The notes under the pieces: generated by a model
Database searches by the model: none
Seen by the model: only the letters and a program-made list of their open reading frames with translations
What the model was told of the DNA's origin: nothing
In this document: positions 53,336 to 63,976 of the stretch, piece after piece
Position numbering within the stretch: the first letter of the stretch is position 1
Layout of the letters: every line of letters starts with the position of its first letter
NCBI GenBank assembly: GCA_008360975.2
Contig: CM039210.1
Coordinates: forward strand, 18,003,007-18,067,006
DNA from: Lichenostomus cassidix
Taxonomy: Eukaryota > Chordata > Aves > Passeriformes > Meliphagidae
DNA: 64,000 bases
Direction: 5' to 3'
Translations under genes and position numbers: made by a program

Positions 53336-53953
53336 TGAAGTCATGGCGTTGGCTTTCATAAAGGGTTATGAGGTATTTGTTGTGGTTAATTATTAAAGGT
53401 TCTCTATATGTTATGGTTACCTCTGCTTATTTGTTATGGTTATTTGTTAATGGTTGTGTTTATGTTATGGTTACCTCTGCTAATTTGTTGTGGCTAATTG
53501 CTATATGTTATGGCTACCTCTATTGATTTGTTATGGCTAATTGTTAAACCGTTTTGATTTGTTGTAGCGAATTGTTAGATGTTATGGTTACCTCTGATTG
53601 TTATATGTTCCTCTTAAAAGTTTTGTTTAGTTAAGAAAGGGGAGAGAAGTGGGTGTTAATTAGCATAAGGGGAGAGCTGGGCAAGCAGCTAACCTATCAG
53701 AAGACCCTAGAAATGACGAGCCAATGAGGACTGAAGACAACGAGCCAATTGGAGCACCTTAAGGAGGCGGGGTTAGGGGGTTATAAAACCGGTATTCCCT
53801 AGCCAGGAGGTGTGCCTCTGGCTTCTCCGCATCAGTGGCTAAACACCCAGTGTTGTTCCCTCTACTTTGTGGAATGAGTTTTTCGTTTTGTCCCCTATTG
53901 TCTTTTTTGTTAATAAATGTTTAAAATTTTACAATAGTGAGCTTCGTTTCTCA
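53336..53953 (+). mobile_element. Solo J LTR, 4-bp TSD GAAA
   Basis: 618 bp, TGAAGTCATGGCG ... GAGCTTCGTTTCTCA, flanked by GAAA (53332-53335 and 53954-53957). U3 has four to five imperfect repeats at about 53370-53600. A ttataaaacc box lies near 53780 and aataaatg near 53922. The 53650-53800 part is almost identical to the inverse copy at 44165-44727, so the family was active recently. Confidence 0.88.
53370..53600 (+). repeat. Imperfect tandem repeats in J LTR U3
   Basis: Units of about 40-50 bp share tatgttatggttacctctg and atttgttgtggctaattg. This looks like the enhancer-repeat layout common in retroviral U3. Confidence 0.75.
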
Positions 53954-55784
53954 GAAAACAGGTATGGAAATTCCAACTAAATCTCAAATCAAAACAAGAT
54001 TCAACACAAGTGGGGAAACTTGCTAATAAAAATAAAATGGATGTTTAATCCTTACTGTAAACACTGAAGCATTAATAAGAAGATATGAAATAGTGAAGAG
54101 GGAAAAAACTTTTTAGACCTTTTACAGAAGAAGGAATGTAAAATGGCAGTTTATTGTTTTGAATCTATGGAGAATTCACACATCTAATAAACTACTGCAC
54201 TACTGTAGAAAATTGTCAAGTCTTCCTTTTGAGCTCATTTTTCTTGCAACTATCTTTACTTTTGCAAACTAAAATGGTGGGATTTTTTACAAGACTTATC
54301 AGGAGTGCACAATGGAAACTTGCCAGTGTAGAAATCTTATACACACTTAATTGGAACAATGAAGATTCTTCACTAGACTCCCATCCTACAAGCATTCACA
54401 CACTTAGCTTTTAGCATCTGTTCACCATGAAGTCAACAGATGCTTATATTTAGGTATATGCTTGATTGCAGGAAAACGGCCTTGTTTTTAATTATTCAAT
54501 TTTTTGTGTGTTTAGGTTTTATCTCCCACTGAAGTCAATAGGAAGACTCCTCAACACGAGTTGGACGGAACCACAAAAACAAGTTGAGGGTTTAAAACAT
54601 GGTAGGAATCAAAATGTGATAACTGTCTTAAGACTGTTGAGTTTCCTCAGGCAGCTTATGGAAAGGCTGCACTGTATATATACATTATCTCCCTTATTGC
54701 TCATTGAAATAAAAAGCTTATTTTCTCTCTCCTTTTCTCTGTTCAGCCTATGTATGTCCATGGTTTCTGAAAGGCAACAATACACCTCTGACCACAGATG
54801 GAAACAAAATGCTCATATAAAACCAGAGTTTTCATGGCTGTCATCAACAGAAGTGTGCATGTGTACACACATATTCATGAAGTCTCTGGAATAAAGTCCA
54901 GATATCATTATTAGTCTTCAAGCACCATGCCCTGCACAATCTATTCCACAGTAATTGAGAAACTAATGGCTATAAGCATAACACCATTTTTCAAGTGAAA
55001 AGGATGGGATTTTTTTTTCCATATGTTTTCTGGTCTTGTTCTTAATCATGCTGAGCCTTTATATCTCAATAAGACATGGCAGAAACTGTTGCTCTCAGGA
55101 AATTCAAGGAATCAGTCTGGTCTAAATATATGGTTCAAATTCAGTGTAAACAGCAGTGAAAAGAACCATCAGCTGCTTTATTCTTTTATTGTTTTTCCAC
55201 TTTGCCCCTGATATAAGTTATAGACCAATAAAATCCTGAATTTCATATAGCTGTACATTTTTTTTTCATACAAATCCATATAGTACTCACACATCCTCTA
55301 AGTGTCATATGGAAAATCAAATCACAAATTAATTTATATAATAAAATAAACTATTTTCTCCACCTTACCTTTACTTCTCCCATTTATCTGTCTAAAGAAA
55401 AATGTCAATAAACTAGGTGTCTTTCAACAAAAAAATACTTTTAAACTGTCTTAGTGTAACAAAATTATACTTAGAACAGTGTGAAAACTTATTATTTTCA
55501 AGCTTCATAAATATCAAACACAATTTAAAAATTTGGGTATAAACAAGCACACAGTTGTGTGCCCAAAATCTATAATTAATAGCTTAAAATGTATATCTTC
55601 TTGGAAGAGCCCTTCAGTATTACTCTTGCTGCATATTTAGAAATCACTCCTCTCCTGTCCGTCCCTCTGTCCATCTGTCATCATCTCACACCCCCCCCTT
55701 CCAGCTTTAATCTCTGAAATGGGCATGTAAAAGACACATTGCATTTGAAAAAGAAGCATTTTAAAGATTAGAAACCTGAGGGAC
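53954..55784. other. Probably ancestral unique sequence
   Basis: AT-rich. The longest frame (54466-54894, 142 codons) shows no recognised motif and has the composition of chance ORFs. No similarity to the ERVs in this window. The last five bases (GGGAC, 55780-55784) are the left TSD of the ERVL LTR. Confidence 0.4.
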
Positions 55785-56503
55785 TGTGGTGGTTTTGATT
55801 GGCCCAAAACATCAGTGAAGTGTTTTTAACATCTAGGAGAAATTTTGACCCCTCAGAAGCTGTTCTAGTAGGCCTAGGGAGGTGTCTGAGGGGTGGGGTG
55901 CGGCACAAAGATGGCTCCTGTGTGTCCTGAGTGCAAGTTCTGGAAGTTTTTACATCAAGTCCAGCAGAGCCAATCTCTGATGGCTCTGAAAGTGATGGAC
56001 ATGCTACCGGCTAAGTTTGGGCCAATTGGAGGTGCTGGTTACGCCTCTGTGAAAACATATTTAAGAAAAAATTCAAAACAAAGCAGGCGCGCACTTCTTT
56101 CACTTTGTAGTTGGAGGAGGAGGAGGTGGAGGTGAAAATATGTGAGGGAGAACAGCATGGAGAGTGCCAAGGTCAGTGAAGAAGGGGGGAGAAAGAGGTG
56201 CTCCAGTGCTTCTGGCACCGGAGCTGAAACTTTCTGCTAGCCGTGGTGGAAGCTATGGGGGAGCCAGAAGTTTCTCTTGCAGCCCATGGAGTCCATAAGA
56301 ATGCAGAAATCCACCCACAGCTCACTCCAGAGGAGCAGGTGGATGCCTGGAAAAGACTGTGAACCAGTGGGAATCTCATCTAAGAGTTAAAACTGCAAAA
56401 GGCCTTGACTGGGAGAGATAGGCCTTGCTCCTGGCATGGAAGCAGCCTGGCCTCAGCTCAGGAGAGTCTGCACAGCACCTTATGGACAAAAGAACTCATG
56501 TTG

Positions 56504-56980
56504 TGAGACTCTGAGCTTTTTGCCCCCCTTCCACCAGCACAGGCGCCTGTCTGTGGCCTCCAGGGCAGAAGGCTGAACTCTTAATTCAAATTCAAATCGT
56601 AGGTAACAGCTCTGGCCTGATGGCTTATCAGCTAAGCATGCATTTGAAACCAGCACAGAAACCGCTGAATCATCCCATGAAGGACTGTCACCTTGGAGGG
56701 GGCTTTGGGGGTCTCCAAAGACCACCAGGATATACGGAGCATGCGTGGTGCACATGCTAATGATATTAATGACTTCTGAGAAATGATTTGTATAACCACT
56801 CCTATCCTGAAGAATGTAATTAATATTCATGATTTTACCTATAACTCTGTGTCTTTGGGGTACTGAGGTGTGTGTGTTTGGTGGAAACAATCCCCACACA
56901 TCCGGTGCACCGAATAAAGCAAATACCCACTTCTCTGACTTGGTCTCTGAAGTGTCTCTGAGCTCGATTGGGGCGAATCA
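56504..56980 (+). mobile_element. Provirus C1 5' LTR
   Basis: TGAGACTCTGAGC ... GATTGGGGCGAATCA. It has aattcaaattcaaat near 56582, the sharp C-family block ggatatacggagcatgcgtgg and gaataaagc as poly(A) signal near 56912. Confidence 0.92.
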
Positions 56981-56983
56981 AAC

Positions 56984-57001
56984 TGGCACCCCAGATGGGA
57001 C
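56984..57001 (+). promoter_or_regulatory. Provirus C1 primer-binding site
   Basis: TGGCACCCCAGATGGGAC lies three bases after the LTR. I could not assign it to a tRNA with confidence. Confidence 0.5.
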
Positions 57002-57229
57002 CCTGACTCTGCTCGGCTGCCTGATCCTGGGGTAAGCAGACCTCCCAGTCGCGACCCTGAATTTTCAGGGGAAGCTCAGCTGTCCTGTGGCTCACGGTGG
57101 GAGTAGACTAAGGACCATCTGCACCAAATTAAGGTATTTGCTACTTTTAAAATAAATGCGTGCAGGTCCGGGGTGCTAGCCCCGAGGGTGGGTTGAGACT
57201 GGGTCTCCCGAAATTAGTCCCAGGCAAGG

Positions 57230-57340
57230 GGTTGGACCCCTGGGGTTGGACCCCGCTGTCAAGAAAAGGTACTTTTAAGGGTTGGACCCCGCTATAGTGA
57301 AAGGTACCTTTAAGGGGTTGGACTCCACTGTATTACACCA
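57230..57340 (+). repeat. Leader tandem repeats (ggttggacccc units)
   Basis: About four copies of gggttggac(c/t)cc occur. Three are followed by gct/act and, 15-20 bases on, by ggtac(t/c)ttta. Period about 40 bp, in the C1 leader. Confidence 0.8.
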
Positions 57341-58560
57341 TACTGTGATTTTTGTTCTGTCTGTTGTTATTCTGTTACTGTGTTACTGTGTCAATATTTT
57401 GTTGCTGTGTGAGTGTGAATGAATGAGACGTGTCTCCGACACTGAGCGAGAATGGAGCTTTATCTACGTTTCCGTTCTCTGGCGACAGAAACGGCCAGAG
57501 AAAAGCGAAGAGACTGGCAAAGAGTGAACGAGTGTGGGTCATATATAAACCATTGGTTTGGAGTGTCTGGAGGGGGGCAGATTATATTGTTGAATGGAGG
57601 GATTTTGGCTGCTGAGTTGAGAACGCTCGGACCCCAACACCTTTCTAGTATTGCTCTATTTGGTTTTGCGATTAAAATTCTGTGTTTTGTGTGTGGAAAC
57701 CGTTGTGAAACTTAAACTTAGTGCGCGTGTATTAATTGTGAGAGGAAGTGATGTTGTCTATTTGCTCGAGTGCTTCTGAAATTTTTTAATGTGTGTGCAT
57801 GTACTGTGTGTGCAAAATTTTACCTGTGTTAATTGGTATTTTTGCCGGCATATAAATTTATGCGGGGACGCCCGCAAGATAAAAATAACTAATTGAATCT
57901 AATAAATACCTCTTTAGAGCTCCTGTGTGTAACTGCTGAAATATGGTTGTATAGAATGTTGTAGTAGATGGAACTTGCAATTAAATAAGAGTAAGGGGGA
58001 AGGGCTGCGTTTCGATACTGCAGAGGGAATGTTTAGAAATGTGAATTGTCTGTTAAGAGTTCTGTCTAGGTCACCAGAATGACTTTGTGAGACAGTGAGC
58101 ACCCCCAGGGAGTAGTGCGGGTGGGGGCTGAAGAAGGGCTGAATAAGCCCTGAAGAAACTGGTTAGAAAGATACTGCAAATGTATGTAAGAAAGGATAAA
58201 AAAGGCAAAAGCAAAAGTGATGCCAAAGAGACACTGAAAGCAAAAATGTCTGTAGAAAAGATATACCAAATTTTGTAATTAACTATTTCACGGTTAAAAT
58301 CTCCTGCCTGGGTTACTCTGAGTTGCTGTTTTGGTTTTTTTGAACAAAGGTTTGCTCGAATGCTTTTAATTCAAATTTTTTACCCTTCAAGCAGCCAGCC
58401 AAATTGCCTTAGAGAAAATGCAAATTAACTGCTGCAGAGGAAAAATTTTAGAACTGCTGAGGAGAAGGTGGAGACAAGGTGTGTCTCTGAGCCACTGTCC
58501 GGGGCTGTTCAAGCAGCCAAGAACGTGACAATGTGTGCTTAATTCATGTCCCCAAGAGGG
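57341..58560 (+). pseudogene. gag: C1 leader and gag remnant
   Basis: The frame 57430-57715 is short and unrecognised. From about 57950 to 58260 the sequence is homologous, in plus orientation, to the minus-strand D gag at 12560-12800: the aagccctga..gaactggttagaaagata stretch and the ggcaaa.gcaaa.gt.atgccaaag stretch. This shows capsid C-terminus/NC sequence of the same broad class I family. Stops are frequent. Confidence 0.6.
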
Positions 58561-59400
58561 TTCAGTCCTTTCTGTATGGTTGGTTGTCATGGCAAGTAAC
58601 TTTTGCAAAAAGGTGTTCTTCCCCATGCTTTGAGAATTTGACAGCCACTTTTAGAGAACACGGTGGCGTGATGCTAATTTTATAAGTTACCAAATCCAGT
58701 GGCTGGCGGCTATTGATTGTCTCAGAATGTAGCCAGAGGCTGGCCGCACTGTCTGCAAGCTGTGCAGCCAAAGCTCTGATGGTAAGTGAAGCCCGAAGGC
58801 TGACAATAGGAATATACCTCATAAGTTTCACACCAAGCTAAAGATTTATTAACTCAAAGAACATCTGAGTAGATGACCAGCGCAGTTATTGTACTGTGAA
58901 TCTTGTCTAGTAAAACAAGAGTATTTAAGAAAAAAAGAAAAAACCCAAAAACAAGGGGTTTGACTCAGCCTCCTTGAGGAAGTTGGAAAAAAAAACAAAA
59001 ACAAACCCATGACCGTACGGTATTCAGGTAATAAATCTCCAGACCCAGGCTAGGAAAGATTCGCGAGGCACTCCTTGGTCTGGAGAAAAAATGTATTTAG
59101 TAGTGAGTCTTCAAAAGTACTAGAAGAGTAACAATTTGAAAAATACACTATCATTAATGAAATGAAGTTAAAATAAGTGAAACATTGCCTCTTACATAGT
59201 CAGCTCAAGCAGCAGAGCTGTAAGTGCTTATAAAATCCTGCGAAGTATATAAAGACAAAATAGTGAATATTTTTACTAATTCTAAATATGCATATAGAGT
59301 AATACATGCATTTAAGAAATTATAAGAAAAAAAGGGAAGTTTATTAAATTTTAATTTCTCACTTATTAAAAGAATTTCCAATGGGGAGTTAAACGAGGCA
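58561..59400 (+). pseudogene. pol: C1 pol remnant (RNase H), G-to-A rich
   Basis: Homologous to 6531-6800 and 7484-8060 of the D provirus. Between 59017 and 59360 nearly every difference from the D copy is G in D and A here (ggggtg to agagta; tttggga to tttaaga). As a result the catalytic codons and tryptophans are lost to stops. No protein can be made. Confidence 0.75.
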
Positions 59401-60900
59401 AGAATTCATCATTCTCCCACTCTAACATGTGTTATCACTGTGCAAGTTTGTTTTAACATCTTTCAGTGTGTCCTCATCAGACAAAAACTGTGTAAGACAA
59501 GGAACCACTCAAGCCACAGAAGCAAAAGAACTGCTAACTTCCCTCACGACTGTGAGATCCACAGCCAGAGACTCCTCTCCAGTGTGAAACTCCAGACAAA
59601 GAGGACACAAAAGAACAATATTAGACAATATAATATACAGTAAATTGGTTAAAAGATGCAACACCAAAATGAAACACATTAAATGGTTTTGTTTTTTGTA
59701 TTTCCAGAACAGTGTTATCCACAGTCAGCTATCCTAGCAAAACCTTGTAATAATTGTAATGGCAAGTATGGCTTCAGATGCAAAGGGGTAAGTAAGCCAG
59801 GAAAAAAAAAAGAGAAAGCTATGTGAGCTTGAATCTAAATTTGTGAAATTGATATATAACAATAACAAAATAATTTCATTTTTAAAATGAAAATGTTTCA
59901 AAAGGATGGCTGGCTATTTTACTAAGTATTTATAACTGTTGCTGTTTAATGCATATTTGTTTGTCCAGTGTTTAAAAATCGCTAAAAGTCATAGACCAAT
60001 CTGCCAGGCTTTGGGCTCTGCAATTTAAAAGTTAATTTAAAATAGCAGTTAAAAGTGCCATTCTTCAGTAGCACATTTGAAGTCCTAGAAAAAGCTCGCA
60101 AAATCGTATAAAAGATCCTGAACATCTGTTGATTTTGTGAGTGGCTAATATTTGTGAGCATATTTTTTCTGTAAATTGAAAGATAATCTAGATTTATGGA
60201 GAGTAAAACAAAAGACTAAAAAGGAGAGAAAAGATAGCCTAATGGATCACAAGCAAAAGACTAACAGCATGAGAATCTTAGTCAGTTATCCTTTATGCTT
60301 TCCTCTTTCCTTTCTGCTCTGTTTGCTAGAAATTCTACCAAGGTGAGGAAGAAAAGTACCCCATTTTACAAGCAAGAAAAGCTATCAGTAGTCCTGATCA
60401 CTGTCTGGAGCCATGATGTGAGCTGCCAAAACTGAAAAATTTAATGTCTCTGCAACACTTCAAAATGCCTGTGTGTATGGTGTGTGGGAAAGGGACAGGT
60501 CAGGCCTTGCCCGGTGAGACAGTGAACTGCTCCTTACCTCACCCCCAGAGCATCCCAGCCCTGCAGTGAGGTCCAGTCATAGACACAGCAGAGGCAGTGC
60601 TGCACGGAGATCCAAGCCCAGCCCTATAGTGGAGCCAGTCATGGACACAGCAGAGGACAGTGCTCCATTCTCCCCATCCCTGACTCCAAAGAAACCTGCT
60701 AGGAGATGGAAGGCCCAAGAAAGCCAAAAGAATTAACATTCCTCTTAGAATTTCTATAGATTCTGTCTTTCTTCTTTTTCTTCAAAATAACTGCTCAACC
60801 AATATCTCTCCACATTAGTGTTGTTCCTCAACTAACAAAGCTTACTCCGAACTTTTATACTAATATATAAACCCACCAATTTTCGGTTTTGCCAGGTAGT
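59401..60900 (+). other. C1 interior, unrecognised
   Basis: No ORF and no clear similarity to the other ERVs. Around 60540-60680 a short GC-rich block repeats the phrase agtcatagacacagcagaggcagtgct / agtcatggacacagcagaggacagtgct about 65 bases apart. The rest is AT-rich. Confidence 0.4.
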
Positions 60901-61317
60901 TTATACCCTGGCCCGAAGTAAGTAAACTAAAGAAGAACCTTTCTACCATTGTAGAGACCATAATGAATGCCACTGCAGATGCCATAAAAGCACAGCAAAT
61001 CAAGATAAGCATCTCACAATTAACTATAGATTTGCTGTATGCCAAAAGAGAAAGAGTATGTACAGTTATAAATACAAGCTGTTGCAATTATGTTAATCCT
61101 AACTTAAACAAATGTATGTAATAGTTATTTGTGTTATTGCATTGTTATTTACTGTCTGCAATAGTAGTTATTGTTGTCTGATATTATGTACTTGAAATTG
61201 CGATGCTTATATTCAATGGCAAAAGTATAAACTTAAATATGAAATAGAGAAAGGTATTTACTTTCATGACATACAAGATTTGTAAAGAATTACAAATTAC
61301 AAAAGAAAAGGGGGGAT
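60901..61317 (+). pseudogene. env: C1 env TM ectodomain fragment
   Basis: One plus frame from about 60975 to 61119 gives DAIKAQQIKISISQLTIDLL, then a Cys loop of the form C-x6-CC (CTVINTSCC) and an Asn-rich end. This is the class I TM disulphide-loop pattern. No membrane anchor remains. A polypurine tract (aaaagaaaaggggggat) ends at 61317, next to the 3' LTR. Confidence 0.65.
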
Positions 61318-61794
61318 TGAGACTCTGAGCTTTTTGCCCCCCTTCCACCAGCACAGGCGCTTGTCTGTGGCCTCCAGGGCAGAAGGCTGAACTCTTAATT
61401 CAAATTCAAATCGTAGGTAACAGCTCTGGCCTGATGGCTTATCAGCTAAGCATGCATTTGAAACCAGCACAGAAACCACTGAATCATCCCATGAAGGACT
61501 GTCACCTTGGAGGGGGCTTTGGGGGTCTCCAAAGACCACCAGGATATACGGAGCATGCGTGGTGCACATGCTAATGATATTAATGACTTCTGAGAAATGA
61601 TTTGTATAACCACTCCTATCCTGAAGAATGTAATTAATATTCATGATTTTACCTATAACTCTGTGTCTTTGGGGTACTGAGGTATGTGTGTTTGGTGGAA
61701 ACAATCCCCACACATCCGGTGCACCGAATAAAGCAAATACCCACTTCTCTGACTTGGCCTCTGAAGTGTCTCTGAGCTCGATTGGGGCGAATCA
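61318..61794 (+). mobile_element. Provirus C1 3' LTR
   Basis: 477 bp. It differs from the 5' LTR at four positions by eye (gcgcttgtc, gaaaccactg, gaggtatgtg, cttggcctc). The TSD GTTG follows. Confidence 0.92.
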
Positions 61795-62387
61795 GTTGCA
61801 GCAGAAAATTCGGGTGGGATGTTGCTCATGAGATTGGACCCACGCCAAAGAAGTTCCCAGAGGACTGTCTCTCGTGGGAAGGACCCCTGGCTAAGTAGAG
61901 AACCTCTTTTCCTGATTGGACTGACCAGAGGACCCCTCAACCTGCCCCTGTCTGTGTTGCTGGTTTAGAAAGAGGGAAGGAGGGGGGGGTGAGTGCTGAG
62001 ATTGCTTCTTAAGAGGGTGGGGGTGAGAGCAGAAAAACTGTGGAGAGAGAGAGAAACAAGTAGAGATAAAGAGTATTTGTAGTAGAAGAATTGTGGTGAT
62101 GAGTAAATTTGAGAATCTGCTCTGTGGACTGAAAAGAGACCCCACACCCTGCCCCTCCCCCCCCCCAACCCGGCTTGTTGACTGTAAAAGAGGAAAGGGG
62201 GTGAATACTATAGGTTCTTAAGAGGGAGGGGGGAATGAACAAAAACTGTATGAAAAGTTTATTTTTGTCTGCATTTATCCTCCAACTCTGTTAGGTAATT
62301 AAACACTTTTTGCAACTTTAAGCTTGAAGCCTGTTTGCCCTTTTTCTGTGCGTCCTCCTGGCAAGGTCCTGTCTCAAACCCATGACA

Positions 62388-62826
62388 GGGACCCAACTGC
62401 AGAAAATCACATCTCCTGAACTATTTGCTGAAACATGTCAAAATTGCATTGTTTGTATCAACTCTCATAGCACTTCTTGGGGTTCTACTATCCTGAAGAA
62501 TAGAAAATAAAGGGTGTACATTTGAACAATGGGTTTTATGAAAGCATGAGTTACTCATTCTTCATAGGCATGTAAGTCTTTTTTTTGTGAATCTTACCAT
62601 GGATACTGCTGCTGCTGCTATTTTACTCTGTGTATGGAGTTGCATAAAGCTTTACTTGTATATAGATGCAACCAAAAAGTCTCATGGCTATATTTTCCCT
62701 CCCCCTCTATAGACAACAAATGTTGGGGAGAGAAAAATGTATCTGCAAACACAAATGCAGCCCTAGAAACAAACAGTAATGAGAAGAACTATCCTTCATG
62801 CATGTTGCGAACATGAGGTGTCAGTC
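62388..62826 (-). other. APBA1-like 3' UTR start / flank
   Basis: Starts (minus strand) after the TAA at 62827-62829. No AATAAA on the minus strand before the ERVL LTR at 62387, so the 3' UTR either extends through or used a site lost to the insertion. A short gctgctgctgct run lies near 62606. Confidence 0.5.
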
Positions 62827-62898
62827 TTAGATATAAACTGGTTGCTCTTGTGCAGTCAACAGTCTGTACATAGCAGCTGGCATGGTCTTCATAGGAAT
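62827..62898 (-). CDS. APBA1: APBA1-like terminal coding exon
   Basis: After an acceptor (ttctag, minus strand, at 62899-62904) the frame encodes 23 residues, IPMKTMPAAMYRLL then TAQEQPVYI, and a TAA stop. This is the C-terminus of the X11/Mint PDZ2 domain, including the PVYI tail that can fold back on PDZ1 in this family. The second residue is Pro (CCT) where His (CAT) is usual. The QEQPVYI ending points to APBA1 rather than its paralogues. Phase fits the exon at 63256-63396. Confidence 0.85.
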   Translation of the reverse strand: MPMKTMPAAMYRLLTAQEQPVYI

Positions 62899-63255
62899 CT
62901 AGAAGGTAATAAAATGTGTTAATCAATACTCCTATTAGGCATGCTACCAAACATGAGTGTCCATAGTCCAGGGAGCACTAGGGAGGAAACTAGCTGAGGT
63001 AACATAGGACAGAAGGAAAAGGAAAAGCCTGAGAATTTTCATATCCATACTAAGGTCTGGGGAAAAAGGATTCTCTAAGGTGTTGAGTATGTACCAATTA
63101 TCAGTTTTATCTGAAGTTGTGGACACTTCAATAATAAGAAAACCCTTGGTGGTTCTCATTCTCACTTCTAGTATTTATATTTGAACAATAACAACCCAAA
63201 AGAGGCAATGATGATGAAATATGCAATACTGTCTAGGCATACTGCTTGCTCCTAC
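62899..63255 (-). other. Intron of the APBA1-like gene
   Basis: 357 bp between the donor GTAGGA (63255 downward) and the acceptor at 62899-62900. No repeat is recognised in it. Confidence 0.75.
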
Positions 63256-63396
63256 CTCACCAACAGCATTTGAGAGAATGTGAACAATTTTCTCATGAGA
63301 TGTTGCTACAACACTCTGCCCATTGATTTCAATGATACGATGGCCAACTCGCACTCCTCCTCGTTCTGCTATACCTCCTCTCATAAGGCTACAGAT
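63256..63396 (-). CDS. APBA1: APBA1-like exon, core of PDZ2
   Basis: 141 bp, 47 codons, phase 0 at both ends. Acceptor ccttccag at 63397 and beyond; donor gtagga at 63255. It encodes [19 protein letters not shown], then [18 protein letters not shown] and [10 protein letters not shown], which is the helix and strands of the second PDZ domain of the neuronal adaptor X11alpha/Mint1 (binds APP, Munc18 and others). The HILSNAVGE end suits APBA1. The Ser in ATSHEK replaces the Pro I expect from family knowledge. The reading frame is intact. Confidence 0.9.
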
Positions 63397-63976
63397 CTGG
63401 AAGGGAAAGGACAAAATTATCACAGTTTTGATGTGGAACAGAGGCTTTTGACCACAAGTGATAATTCAGTATTTACATGCATCTGTCTGCAACAAAGTCT
63501 AAAATGTAGTGAATCACTCATTCAAAGCAACATTTATTAGCAATTGAATACTACACATTCTCTTCCAAAAGAAACCATCTATCTGTATTATACTTGTTAC
63601 TTCATGGTTTGAAAATTTAAGAGTGTATGAAGAGTCATAGTTTACAAAAAGTTCAAAGTGCATAAGCCTTGCATTGAGAATCAAAGACTTTTTTTTGAGA
63701 CCATAGACAATATTTTGGTCAGAGATACAAATGCTACAGACTGAAAGCAGCCTTCTTTAACTGCAATCAGCCCTTTTACTCCTCTGATTGATTCTAAAGC
63801 TATGAAATAAAGTGTCTTTTCCTACTTTTGACTGGGAAAAAAAGTCAGATGAATAACTTTGACCAGTTCAGCTTTGATGTCTTAGACTCTGCTGCAGTGA
63901 GGGAAAAAATACAATTAATTACATATGTAAACTTTAACATATAAAAGCATCACCAGATGGTATGGAATCTACTTAC
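63397..63976 (-). other. Intron of the APBA1-like gene
   Basis: 580 bp with consensus GTAAGT (63971-63976) and AG (63397-63398) ends on the minus strand. No repeat insertion seen. Confidence 0.75.

Larger units (their letters stand above)
56504..61794 (+). mobile_element. Provirus C1, class I-like, TSD GTTG, interior defective
   Basis: Two 477-bp LTRs with four differences flank 4.3 kb. The TSD GTTG is at 56500-56503 and 61795-61798. The interior holds a leader, a gag remnant, an RNase H remnant and an env TM end, all without usable frames. LTR divergence of about 0.8% implies a recent insertion, while the interior is so decayed that it must have been copied in trans from an already defective RNA. 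Confidence 0.92.
55785..62387 (+). mobile_element. ERVL solo LTR (1.3 kb) split by provirus C1, TSD GGGAC
   Basis: The left part is 55785-56503 (TGTGGTGGTTTTGATTGG). The right part is 61799-62387 (ending CCCATGACA). The 5-bp TSD GGGAC lies at 55780-55784 and 62388-62392. It contains the avian phrases gcagcccatggagtcc, gagcaggtggatgcc and, after the insertion, gaggactgtctctcgtgggaaggacccc. A 5-bp TSD fits class III (ERVL). The poly(A) region with attaaac lies near 62298. Confidence 0.88.

Noticed and set aside
54466..54894. 142-codon frame in the unique region as a candidate gene
   Set aside because: No domain, AT-rich composition, no splice context and no second copy; it looks like a chance ORF.
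55893..56135. Frame with CPECKFW as a possible zinc-binding protein
   Set aside because: It lies within the ERVL LTR left part; the same kind of sequence is common avian LTR DNA and the frame is short.
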